From positions 2,324 through 8,480 of the forward strand of contig PCVM01000098.1 in NCBI GenBank assembly GCA_002796045.1: a stretch of 6,157 nt of DNA. Reading direction: 5' to 3'. This document shows, one piece after another, positions 1 through 6,046 of the stretch. Every line of letters starts with the position of its first letter. Within the stretch, counting starts at the first letter, position 1. A model generated the notes under the pieces. It ran no database searches. It saw nothing but the letters and a program-made list of their open reading frames with translations, and was not told the origin of the DNA. This DNA comes from Candidatus Roizmanbacteria bacterium CG11_big_fil_rev_8_21_14_0_20_36_8 (lineage in GTDB: Bacteria > Patescibacteriota > Microgenomatia > UBA1406 > GWC2-37-13). Made by a program: the position numbers and the translations under genes.

Positions 1-1912
1 AATTTATCATCATCGACTCAAAAATTGGAGTTGATGATGAATCTGAACTGGAAAGATATGCTCGATATCTCAAACACCGAGCTGGATTTTCATAATTTTG
101 ACCATCGTCATTAAAAAATATACTCCCACTATTTAAGTAAAAAGATTGATCAGTTCCATCAGGACCTGTGAAGTTGAAATTAACCCCAGCACAACTCCCT
201 GAAACTGGATCAGTTATTGCTATTTGATATTTCAAATCAGTGTTGCTGGGGATTGTCGACTGTGGAATTAGCCTGTTGAAAGCGGTCGAATACGAAGCGT
301 CAAAAGTCGCTGATTCATAAATACCGGTCGCGGCAAACGAGCCGCCTGGACCACCTTCTATGATCTTAAACTCTTCGCTCACGTCTCCAGTTATGATATA
401 TGAATACGCATTGCCATCAGTTTCCAGAACTGATGATATTCCCTTAATTCCCGCATCAACTTCAATGCCTCCACAGTAGGTTGGCGTTGATTCTGTTGCA
501 ATATTAAATACTTGATACTCTTCTCCCGATGTGCCAACCACAATCATTCGGTTTCCCGGAACAATTGTTAACCCTCTTGGATTCATTGGAGTGGTGTCTG
601 CACTTCCGATCACCGGCCTACTACCGGTTTTTGTTGAAATGTCAATAATAAACACTTCATTATTACTACTACTTAAATTGCCTGAAATATATGCCCTAGT
701 TCCAGTTTCGTTCACGATGATATCTGATACACCAGACGTGGCAATATTTGCCCAACCAACGATCTGAGGAGAACTCGGATTGCTAATATCTACGATTTGA
801 AGCTGATGATCGTCATCATTTACAGCCACATAGGCGTAAGATCCAAGCACATGAAGCGCTCGTCCGGCATCTTCAAGGCTCACTGATCCAAGAGCTGGTC
901 TTGAGCCGTTCATAGATGAAAGGTCAAATGTCCAAAATGTTGAACCTTGAACCATGTATCCAACATTTCCTAGCACAAATATAGCTGCGCCATCGGTTGA
1001 TCCACTGGCATCAAAATAGCCGACTTCACTAACTGGATTATTGGAAATATTGAGTATTACAATTTCTTTATTGTTTGTATCTGTTGCTAAAAAGGCATAG
1101 CCTGAAATTCCAAAAACATCATTTGTTTTATAACCATCAAATGTGTTTGCAATAGCCGCAACTGGCGGAGAGTCGTTTGAAATATTTATTTTTGCAAAAG
1201 CTACGCCTGAGGCATTGTCTCCGGTCGCAGCAAACGCGACGCCTTCTATCGCAGTCACTGCATTTGCCACACCACTTTTTGGTAAATCAAGCGCGGCAAT
1301 TGTCAAAGAAGGTTCACACCAAGAGCTAGACCCTCCTGATCCGAGTGCCACTTCACCGTCGTCGGCATTTGTCACAATAGTACCTGTAAGCGTTCCAGTT
1401 AAAAATTCAGCCTCAGTTGATTGAAAATATGTTGCATTGTCAAGATATCTAGTTAAATATATCTTCGACTCAACAGTTGTTGTTAGTGGAATATCCCAAG
1501 TTACTGAGAGGAGTAGTTTTTTCGTTGATGGATCGATATATCCGCCAGTCTCAACAATGTTGTGATTGGCGTCCCGATGTACATCAGAAATCGTTATCTG
1601 ATTTGTTAATCCATCAACAATCTCACTCCCAGGAACCAGAGACCAAGTCGAGCTATTATTTACGACATGATAAGTTCCATTCGTATCAAAATTTGACCAA
1701 CTTTGTTCGCGGATACTTTTTAATGCTGCGTGAGATTCATTAATCATCGCAGTTGCGAGTTGGCGTCTTTTTTGTTGGGGCCTTCCTTCGCGAGAAACGA
1801 TAAAACCTGCGGTTATGGCAGGGAGAATAAGTGCCATAACTGCAATAACAACCAATAATTCAATTAAAGATTGTCCTAAATTGTCAAAACGATTGTCGAT
1901 CTTTAATATCAC
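1..1912 (-). CDS. Modular prepilin with C-terminal seven-repeat LVIVD-type beta-propeller (partial, 3' end missing)
   Basis: Reading back from 1912, one frame stays open for 637 codons to the left edge, so the C-terminus is missing. The GTG start overlaps the upstream stop by 4 nt (GTGA). Residues 1-13 form a short charged leader ending in Gly13. The class III prepilin motif GQSLIELLVV follows, with Glu18 as mature Glu+5, and a hydrophobic helix runs to about residue 39. Residues 40-200 are a Ser/Thr/Asn-rich, beta-type region I do not recognise. Residues 217-529 hold seven tandem repeats of 41-50 residues, each with a core like AYVAVNDDDHQLQIVDIS. Repeat four, with IVDISNPSSPQIVG, is closest to the LVIVD consensus. 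Seven repeats suggest one closed propeller. Residues 530-637 start another domain, with Cys574 and Cys613. Inferred role: a minor or tip pilin displaying a binding module. A pseudopilin-anchored surface protein is the alternative. The pilin motif is certain; the adhesin role is not. Confidence 0.9.
   Translation of the reverse strand, partial: MILKIDNRFDNLGQSLIELLVVIAVMALILPAITAGFIVSREGRPQQKRRQLATAMINESHAALKSIREQSWSNFDTNGTYHVVNNSSTWSLVPGSEIVDGLTNQITISDVHRDANHNIVETGGYIDPSTKKLLLSVTWDIPLTTTVESKIYLTRYLDNATYFQSTEAEFLTGTLTGTIVTNADDGEVALGSGGSSSWCEPSLTIAALDLPKSGVANAVTAIEGVAFAATGDNASGVAFAKINISNDSPPVAAIANTFDGYKTNDVFGISGYAFLATDTNNKEIVILNISNNPVSEVGYFDASGSTDGAAIFVLGNVGYMVQGSTFWTFDLSSMNGSRPALGSVSLEDAGRALHVLGSYAYVAVNDDDHQLQIVDISNPSSPQIVGWANIATSGVSDIIVNETGTRAYISGNLSSSNNEVFIIDISTKTGSRPVIGSADTTPMNPRGLTIVPGNRMIVVGTSGEEYQVFNIATESTPTYCGGIEVDAGIKGISSVLETDGNAYSYIITGDVSEEFKIIEGGPGGSFAATGIYESATFDASYSTAFNRLIPQSTIPSNTDLKYQIAITDPVSGSCAGVNFNFTGPDGTDQSFYLNSGSIFFNDDGQNYENPARCLRYRAYLSSSDSSSTPIFESMMIN
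1909..1912 (-). other. GTGA start/stop overlap coupling the two pilin genes
   Basis: The TGA stop of the GspH-like pilin (1911-1909) and the GTG start of the propeller pilin (1912-1910) share four bases. Such overlaps commonly couple translation of the second gene to the first, which would link the amounts of the two pilins. No other in-frame start lies close upstream. Confidence 0.8.
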
Positions 1913-2409
1913 AGGCTTGTAATAACTCCTAATTTGTTGAAAGTAATCAAAACTTCTTCGCCACTTGGAGAAAGAATCGAAATACTATCTAATCCATTGA
2001 CGTAGCCTTCAATCTCCCCACTACCTTTTTGAAATATGATTTCGTTATTTGGAAGAGTGATATTTTGAAATATTACATTTCCATCAAGCGTGGCTTCAAA
2101 ATTTGATTCATTATTAGGGTTGTAAACTGAACCTGTAAAAAGGGTGTAGGTGTTTTCGTTAAAATGAACTCCATAAGTTGATGTATTACCACTTTCATTT
2201 ACCACACCGTTCATTGCATTATTTTGTTGAGATTTGATATCTGAGATGAACACCTCAAGTGAGGTGTCAAGATATGCTGAGCTTTGAAAGCTAGATATCC
2301 CAACGATTGCAAAAGTCATAATAATGAGTGAAATCGCCAGTACAACGGACACCTCAATCAACGTAAATGCAAAATTAAATATTTGAGGCTTTGGATCAGC
2401 GTAATTCAT
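1909..2409 (-). CDS. GspH/FimT-like prepilin (minor pilin)
   Basis: This 166-residue prepilin has a 14-residue leader, then the motif FTLIEVSVVLAIS at residues 15-27. Glu19 is mature Glu+5, as needed for methylation and assembly. Residues 15-40 form the hydrophobic N-terminal helix. The residue before the cleavage point is Ala14, where Gly is the norm; some prepilins are processed at Ala. The globular part has strand patterns seen in GspH/FimT pilins: YGVHFNENTYTLFTG at 79-93 and EEVLITFNKLGVI at 151-163. It would be inserted in the inner membrane, cleaved by a prepilin peptidase encoded elsewhere, and added to the filament. It lies 27 nt after the PilC-like gene and overlaps the propeller pilin by 4 nt. 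The ATG has no Shine-Dalgarno, but a TATAAT box sits 6 nt before it. Whether it is a major or minor subunit cannot be told; the GspH-like body favours minor. Confidence 0.9.
   Translation of the reverse strand: MNYADPKPQIFNFAFTLIEVSVVLAISLIIMTFAIVGISSFQSSAYLDTSLEVFISDIKSQQNNAMNGVVNESGNTSTYGVHFNENTYTLFTGSVYNPNNESNFEATLDGNVIFQNITLPNNEIIFQKGSGEIEGYVNGLDSISILSPSGEEVLITFNKLGVITSL
1926..1930 (-). promoter_or_regulatory. Shine-Dalgarno AGGAG for the propeller pilin
   Basis: AGGAG on the minus strand lies inside the end of the upstream gene, 13 nt before the GTG start. The spacing is longer than the usual 5-9 nt but still workable. It supports the GTG start and is the only strong Shine-Dalgarno sequence I see among the starts in this window. 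Confidence 0.55.
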
Positions 2410-2415
2410 GTAGAA

Positions 2416-2421
2416 ATTATA
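2416..2421 (-). promoter_or_regulatory. Consensus -10 box (TATAAT), predicted leaderless internal promoter for the pilin genes
   Basis: Minus-strand TATAAT is followed by TTCTAC and then the ATG at 2409. Transcription normally begins about 6-7 nt after the -10 hexamer, so the mRNA would start at or beside the ATG. The T-rich stretch upstream contains no TTGACA-like -35 at 17 nt. A promoter here would let the two pilin genes be expressed more strongly than the motor genes. In such AT-rich DNA, chance remains possible. Confidence 0.5.
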
Positions 2422-2436
2422 TTAAAAAAATAACAA

Positions 2437-3486
2437 TTAAAGATTTCGTACCTGACCAATTAGTCCGTAAATCGGGGTGATTATCGCCATCATCATTCCT
2501 CCGACCACGACACCGATAAAAACTAACATTATTGGCTCAAGGAGCGTAGTTAAGGTCGTCAAAGATCTGTTCACTTCATAATCCATATGTTCAGAAACAT
2601 GCTGCATCGCAACATCAAGTGACCCTGTTTTTTCGCCAGCTTCAATAAGTTTGACAACGAGCATTGGGATAAGGCCTTTCCCCTCTCGTACGGCTTCAGA
2701 AACACGTTTTCCTGACATCACAGCAAGGCGAATATGCTTGACCAATCTCTGCATGTCTTTTCGCCAGACTACTTGCTCAGATAATTCTAGAGCGTTAGTA
2801 AGTGTTAAACCGGCCGACAAAAGCAAAGACATGCTACGAGTAAACCGGGCAATGTCAATCTGTTTGACAAGCTCGCTCACGACCGGTAACGAAAAAATTA
2901 CAGCAAAGAGCATAGATTTCTTGGTTCGATATATGGCAATTAGTATTGTGATTATAATAATTGTTGAGATAACAACTAAGATTGTGTGTTCCATTAAAAA
3001 AGCGGATAAAAAAAGCATGACTTTTGTTGGAAGGGGAAGATTGACCTTCATCCGAGCAAAAACCGATGCCATTTTTGGCATCACAAATGTCAAAATTAAA
3101 AGGATCACTCCAACAAAAACTGTAAATATCACAAGTGGATAGATCATTGCACCTTTGATTTTGTCAATGAACTCCATCTCCTGTTGTGTATGGGCTTTGA
3201 TATCGTTAAATGTTGTATCAATGGTTCCTGCTTCTTCGGCAGCTCGAATTATGTTTAAGGTAACAGGGTCAAATGTTTTTGGAAAACGTGAAAAAGAATC
3301 AGAGATCTGTTTCCCTTGTGTTAGATCTGACCGAAGATAAGAGAGGAGTTCTTTTTGATTACCTTTGGAATCCTCAAGAAGTGAGTCGACAGCTTCTAGT
3401 ATTGAAATTCCAGCTCCAAGCATTGTTGACAGATTGTCAAATAAAGCAATTTTATCCTTTGTTGAAATCGATATATTTTTTGACAT
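2437..3486 (-). CDS. pilC: Type IV pilus / type II secretion inner-membrane platform protein, PilC/GspF family
   Basis: This polytopic platform protein sits under the pilus. It couples the cytoplasmic assembly ATPase to pilin extraction from the membrane. At 349 residues it is somewhat shorter than the usual roughly 400; the N-terminal extension is cut down. The family's internal duplication is clear. The first T2SSF repeat, residues about 14-136, has LGAGISILEAV (23-33) and AAEEAGTID (82-90). The second, about 215-340, has LLSAGLTLTNALE (222-234) and IEAGEKTGSLD (281-291). Predicted membrane segments lie at about 112-136, 166-186 and 315-340, the last starting with the characteristic LEPIML. 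It begins 6 nt after the ATPase stop, which fits its role as that enzyme's partner. The ATG has only a weak GAG upstream and no clear Shine-Dalgarno. Assignment to PilC rather than GspF rests on the pilin context. Confidence 0.95.
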   Translation of the reverse strand: MSKNISISTKDKIALFDNLSTMLGAGISILEAVDSLLEDSKGNQKELLSYLRSDLTQGKQISDSFSRFPKTFDPVTLNIIRAAEEAGTIDTTFNDIKAHTQQEMEFIDKIKGAMIYPLVIFTVFVGVILLILTFVMPKMASVFARMKVNLPLPTKVMLFLSAFLMEHTILVVISTIIIITILIAIYRTKKSMLFAVIFSLPVVSELVKQIDIARFTRSMSLLLSAGLTLTNALELSEQVVWRKDMQRLVKHIRLAVMSGKRVSEAVREGKGLIPMLVVKLIEAGEKTGSLDVAMQHVSEHMDYEVNRSLTTLTTLLEPIMLVFIGVVVGGMMMAIITPIYGLIGQVRNL

Positions 3487-3492
3487 AGATTT

Positions 3493-5169
3493 TTACTCAA
3501 TTTCAATCTTTGTGACACGGAGGACTTCCTCAAGAGTGGTCTCTCCCCTTGAAACTTTATTCAGACCATCATCGAGCATGCTGAACATTCCATCTTCTTT
3601 TGCCTGTTGAATTATTACGTCAGAGTCTGATTTCTTAAGAATTAATGCTCGTATTCTTTTGGTAACTTCCAATACCTCAAAAACTCCAATACGCCCAGTA
3701 TATCCTGTGCTATGGCATATGGCGCATCCCGTTCCCTTATAAATATTTATTTTTTCTTTTTTGCCAAAATGTTTTTCGACTAAGTCATTTGGCAAATTCT
3801 CGGAAAGATCGGCAAGCGTCATCTCGACTGAAATTTTGCACATGTCACAAATTTTTCTGACCAATCTTTGGGCTATTATGACATTTACAGTTGAGGCAAC
3901 AAGAAATGGTTCGACTTTCATATCTATAAGTCTGGGAAGAGCGGTCGCAGAGTCATTTGTGTGAAGAGTTGAGACGACTAAATGTCCTGTCAAGGCAGCA
4001 TTTACTGCAATTCCAGCTGTTTCTGAGTCTCGAATTTCTCCAACAAAAACAATATTTGGATCTTGGCGAAGAATCGATCTTAGACCTGTCGCAAAAGTCA
4101 AATTTGTTTTTGGGTTGACTTGAATTTGATTGACTCCTTGAATTCGATACTCAACAGGGTCTTCAATTGTAGTAATATTTTTTGATCTAGTATTTAACAC
4201 TTTTAATATTGCATAAATTGAGGTCGATTTTCCGGAACCTGTTGGTCCTGTCGACAAAATCATTCCATACGATCTGGTGTATGCATGACTAACTTTTTCA
4301 AGATCTGACTCGCTCATCCCCAGATCGGTAAGGGTAATATTTTTATTATGAGAAGAAAGTAAGCGCATGACTACTTTTTCACCTTCAACGATTGGAATTA
4401 TCGAAACGCGAAGATCAAGAAAACTGTCTTCAATTTCATGCCTTAACTTTCCGTCTTGTGGGCTCATATGTTCGTCAGTTCGAAGTCGAGAAAGTACTTT
4501 AATTCTAGTCATTATACGATCATGAAGCTCAGTTGGATAAACAACCACATCGTGAAGAATGCCGTCAATACGAAATCTAACCAACGCATTTTCCTCCTCA
4601 GGTTCAATGTGAATATCTGATACTTTATCATAATAAGCAGTCTCTAAAATCAAGTCAACAATTTTTGCAATTGGGACATCGTGAAGATGATCTCTTTCTT
4701 TCGATGCTTCAAGGAGACGATCAAAAGATTTTTGAAGATTTTTTTTGAAAATATAAAATGCGTTCATGATGTCTCGCTCTGTAGCCAAGTGAGGAGAGAC
4801 AGTTGATTGTGTTTTATGCGCAATCATTTCGATAATATCTTTATTTGATGGGTCAGACATCGCGAGTTTGATCCCTGTTTCATCTCTTGCAAATGCAATA
4901 ACTTTTTGTTTTCGTGCAATTTTTTCTGGAACAATATGGAAAATTTCTTCAGGAATTGAGATTTTCGAGAGCGAAATAAAGGGAACTTTTAGATGATTTG
5001 CTATCGTTATCCCTAGTTGTTCATCCGTAATGAGGTTCAGTTGCAATAAGGCCTCTGTAAACTCGAGGTGAGCATTTTTCATAAAGTTATTGACATCTTT
5101 CAGCTTTTTATCATCTAAGACTTTTATATCTTTTAAAAGCGTGATGAGCTCTTGTTCGGGTATTGTCAT
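3493..5169 (-). CDS. pilB: Type IV pilus assembly (extension) ATPase, PilB/GspE family
   Basis: This hexameric cytoplasmic ATPase powers pilin polymerisation. It is 558 residues long, near full size for PilB. An N-terminal T2SSE_N/MshEN-like domain covers about 33-140. The N2 domain contains SDIHIEP (184-190) and RFRIDG (198-203). The ATPase core has Walker A GPTGSGKST (308-316), the Asp box TIEDPVEY (334-341), Walker B ending in GEIRD (377-381), and the His box TGHLVVSTLHTNDS (394-407, His403). A zinc tetracysteine module, CDMC (441-444) with CAIC (482-485), is typical of PilB/GspE and absent from the retraction ATPase PilT. That, with the N-terminal domain, makes this an assembly ATPase. 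The RLG-type signature of c-di-GMP-binding MshEN domains is not obvious. The gene follows the response regulator by 25 nt and precedes pilC by 6 nt. The ATG has no Shine-Dalgarno; TCTAAT lies 6 nt before it. All catalytic motifs look intact. Confidence 0.97.
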   Translation of the reverse strand: MTIPEQELITLLKDIKVLDDKKLKDVNNFMKNAHLEFTEALLQLNLITDEQLGITIANHLKVPFISLSKISIPEEIFHIVPEKIARKQKVIAFARDETGIKLAMSDPSNKDIIEMIAHKTQSTVSPHLATERDIMNAFYIFKKNLQKSFDRLLEASKERDHLHDVPIAKIVDLILETAYYDKVSDIHIEPEEENALVRFRIDGILHDVVVYPTELHDRIMTRIKVLSRLRTDEHMSPQDGKLRHEIEDSFLDLRVSIIPIVEGEKVVMRLLSSHNKNITLTDLGMSESDLEKVSHAYTRSYGMILSTGPTGSGKSTSIYAILKVLNTRSKNITTIEDPVEYRIQGVNQIQVNPKTNLTFATGLRSILRQDPNIVFVGEIRDSETAGIAVNAALTGHLVVSTLHTNDSATALPRLIDMKVEPFLVASTVNVIIAQRLVRKICDMCKISVEMTLADLSENLPNDLVEKHFGKKEKINIYKGTGCAICHSTGYTGRIGVFEVLEVTKRIRALILKKSDSDVIIQQAKEDGMFSMLDDGLNKVSRGETTLEEVLRVTKIEIE

Positions 5170-5194
5170 GATTTCATTAGAGTAATAATTTAAC

Positions 5195-5563
5195 TTATTT
5201 TGTCTGTATCGCGTTTTGAATGCTTATTAATAATTTATCAAGATCAAAAAAACTTTTATTTACATAACCTTTTGCCCCGAGATCCATTGCTTTTTTTACA
5301 TCAGATTCTTGTCCGAGTGTTGAGAAGACCATGACAGGTATGTTTTTTAAGATTGAATCTTTTGACAGCTCTGTCAGCACTCCAAATCCATCCAAATTTG
5401 GCATGATTAGGTCAAGCATTAGGAGGTCAGGTTTTTGGTCGCGCATACTTTCCATGGCTTTTATACCATCATCTGCAACTTCGACATCAAACCCGTGTTG
5501 GACCAACTGAGTTTTATAAAAGTTCTGTAAAAATTTATCATCTTCCGCAATTAATATTTTCAT
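5195..5563 (-). CDS. Single-domain CheY-like response regulator
   Basis: This is a stand-alone receiver domain of 122 residues with no output domain, so it should act by protein contact and not as a transcription factor. It has the acidic pair Asp8/Asp9 (IAEDD, 5-9), phosphoacceptor Asp51 in LDLIMPNLDG (50-59), Ser81/Thr82 at the end of beta 4, Tyr100, and the switch lysine Lys103. The residue after that lysine is Ser104, not the usual proline. It lies 11 nt after the Hpt gene and 25 nt before pilB. The inferred pathway is Hpt His44 to this Asp51, with the phosphorylated regulator then affecting the pilus motor, as PilG/PilH-type or CheY-like regulators do elsewhere. The target is not shown by the sequence. 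The start is ATG without a Shine-Dalgarno. The family assignment is firm; the partner and target are inferred. Confidence 0.95.
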   Translation of the reverse strand: MKILIAEDDKFLQNFYKTQLVQHGFDVEVADDGIKAMESMRDQKPDLLMLDLIMPNLDGFGVLTELSKDSILKNIPVMVFSTLGQESDVKKAMDLGAKGYVNKSFFDLDKLLISIQNAIQTK

Positions 5564-5574
5564 AGATTGAATAT

Positions 5575-5982
5575 CTATACTTTTAGTTTTAACAAACTGA
5601 GTACTGGAACTCCTGCAATTTCTTCAAGTTCTTTAATAGTTTCTGTTAGATCGGCTTCTTCATCATTTTTCTCAATTTTATCAAGAGAGTTTTCGACAGA
5701 CTTTAAAGCTTTTTTATAAATATCTATATTTTCTGCGTCTATTTTAATAATTCCTTTTTTATCTAATAATTCCTTGAAAATTGCTTCAAGGGCACGCCCT
5801 GTAAGGCCAATATATTGAAAACCCATCACCAGTGCCTGACTTTTCAGAGAATGTGCAAGTCTATGAAAAGTTTTAATTTCCTCAATGCTTGGCCCTAATA
5901 ATAATATTTTTTTCATTTTATTGACTAATAATCGGGCAGAATCAAGATAGGATTGTTTATATTCTTTTATATCAAAAGTCAT
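5575..5982 (-). CDS. Hpt-domain histidine phosphotransfer protein
   Basis: This 135-residue, largely helical protein carries the Hpt signature FHRLAHSLKSQALVMGF at 39-55. His44 is the expected phosphorylated residue, in the AHSLKS context shared with Hpt domains and CheA P1 domains. No kinase, dimerisation or ATP-binding domain is present, so it can pass phosphate but not make it. A charged segment at about 105-121, rich in Glu, is followed by a short hydrophobic tail (GVPVLSLLKLKV) that is not a full membrane helix. It is the first gene of the minus-strand operon, 11 nt before the response regulator, which is its probable partner. The ATG at 5982 lies 10 nt after a TATACT box, giving a leader of only a few bases and no room for a Shine-Dalgarno. 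A degenerate CheA fragment is the alternative, but the compact complete domain argues for a genuine stand-alone Hpt. Confidence 0.88.
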   Translation of the reverse strand: MTFDIKEYKQSYLDSARLLVNKMKKILLLGPSIEEIKTFHRLAHSLKSQALVMGFQYIGLTGRALEAIFKELLDKKGIIKIDAENIDIYKKALKSVENSLDKIEKNDEEADLTETIKELEEIAGVPVLSLLKLKV

Positions 5983-5992
5983 ATGCAGTTTC

Positions 5993-5998
5993 AGTATA
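5993..5998 (-). promoter_or_regulatory. Putative -10 box (TATACT) for the pilus operon
   Basis: Minus-strand TATACT lies 10 nt before the Hpt ATG. Transcription starting 6-7 nt after it would leave a leader of about 3-4 nt. I see no good -35 at 16-18 nt upstream; a TTGAAA is present but only 6 nt away. It is the best promoter candidate for the whole minus-strand operon. Confidence 0.45.
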
Positions 5999-6034
5999 CA
6001 AAAATTTCAATGATAGCGTTGGTTTTTTCTTGGG

Positions 6035-6040
6035 TATACT
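6035..6040 (+). promoter_or_regulatory. -10 box (TATACT), predicted leaderless promoter of the divergent gene
   Basis: TATACT is followed by TGACGT and then the ATG at 6047, so transcription would begin at or next to the start codon. There is no Shine-Dalgarno between them. A T-rich run (6023-6030) lies upstream, with no recognisable -35. Confidence 0.5.
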
Positions 6041-6046
6041 TGACGT

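Noticed and set aside
324..1243. Near-identical DNA segments at about 324-340 and 1223-1239 (ccggtcgcrgcaaacg), suggesting a mobile or recombination repeat
   Set aside because: Both simply encode the peptide FAATG in the last and first propeller repeats, in the same frame. The match is short and explained by repeat-protein coding.
1..1908. Apparent non-coding or degraded left third, because no long closed ORF exists there and several small plus-strand ORFs do
   Set aside because: The minus frame from the GTG at 1912 is open all the way to base 1 and encodes a coherent pilin-propeller protein. The plus-strand ORFs at 531-767, 1143-1424 and 1477-1743 are antisense shadows with low-complexity translations.
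1909..1911. TGA as a recoded glycine codon, as in some CPR lineages
   Set aside because: This TGA ends the GspH-like pilin at the expected length and is followed by an overlapping start with its own Shine-Dalgarno. The other five reading frames contain no internal TGA.
2651..3964. Plus-strand ORFs opposite pilC and pilB (2651-3142, 3155-3340, 3273-3488, 3365-3610, 3761-3964)
   Set aside because: They lie antisense to genes with strong family motifs, overlap one another, and show no recognisable domains or start signals.
5167..5177. Tiny ATG-AAA-TCA-TGA reading frame overlapping the pilB start, as a possible coupling leader
   Set aside because: At three codons with no ribosome-binding site, it is expected by chance in AT-rich DNA.
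5983..6046. Terminator, riboswitch or small RNA in the divergent intergenic region
   Set aside because: The 64-nt gap has no GC-rich hairpin followed by a T-run. It lies between two start sites and is filled by the two promoter candidates.
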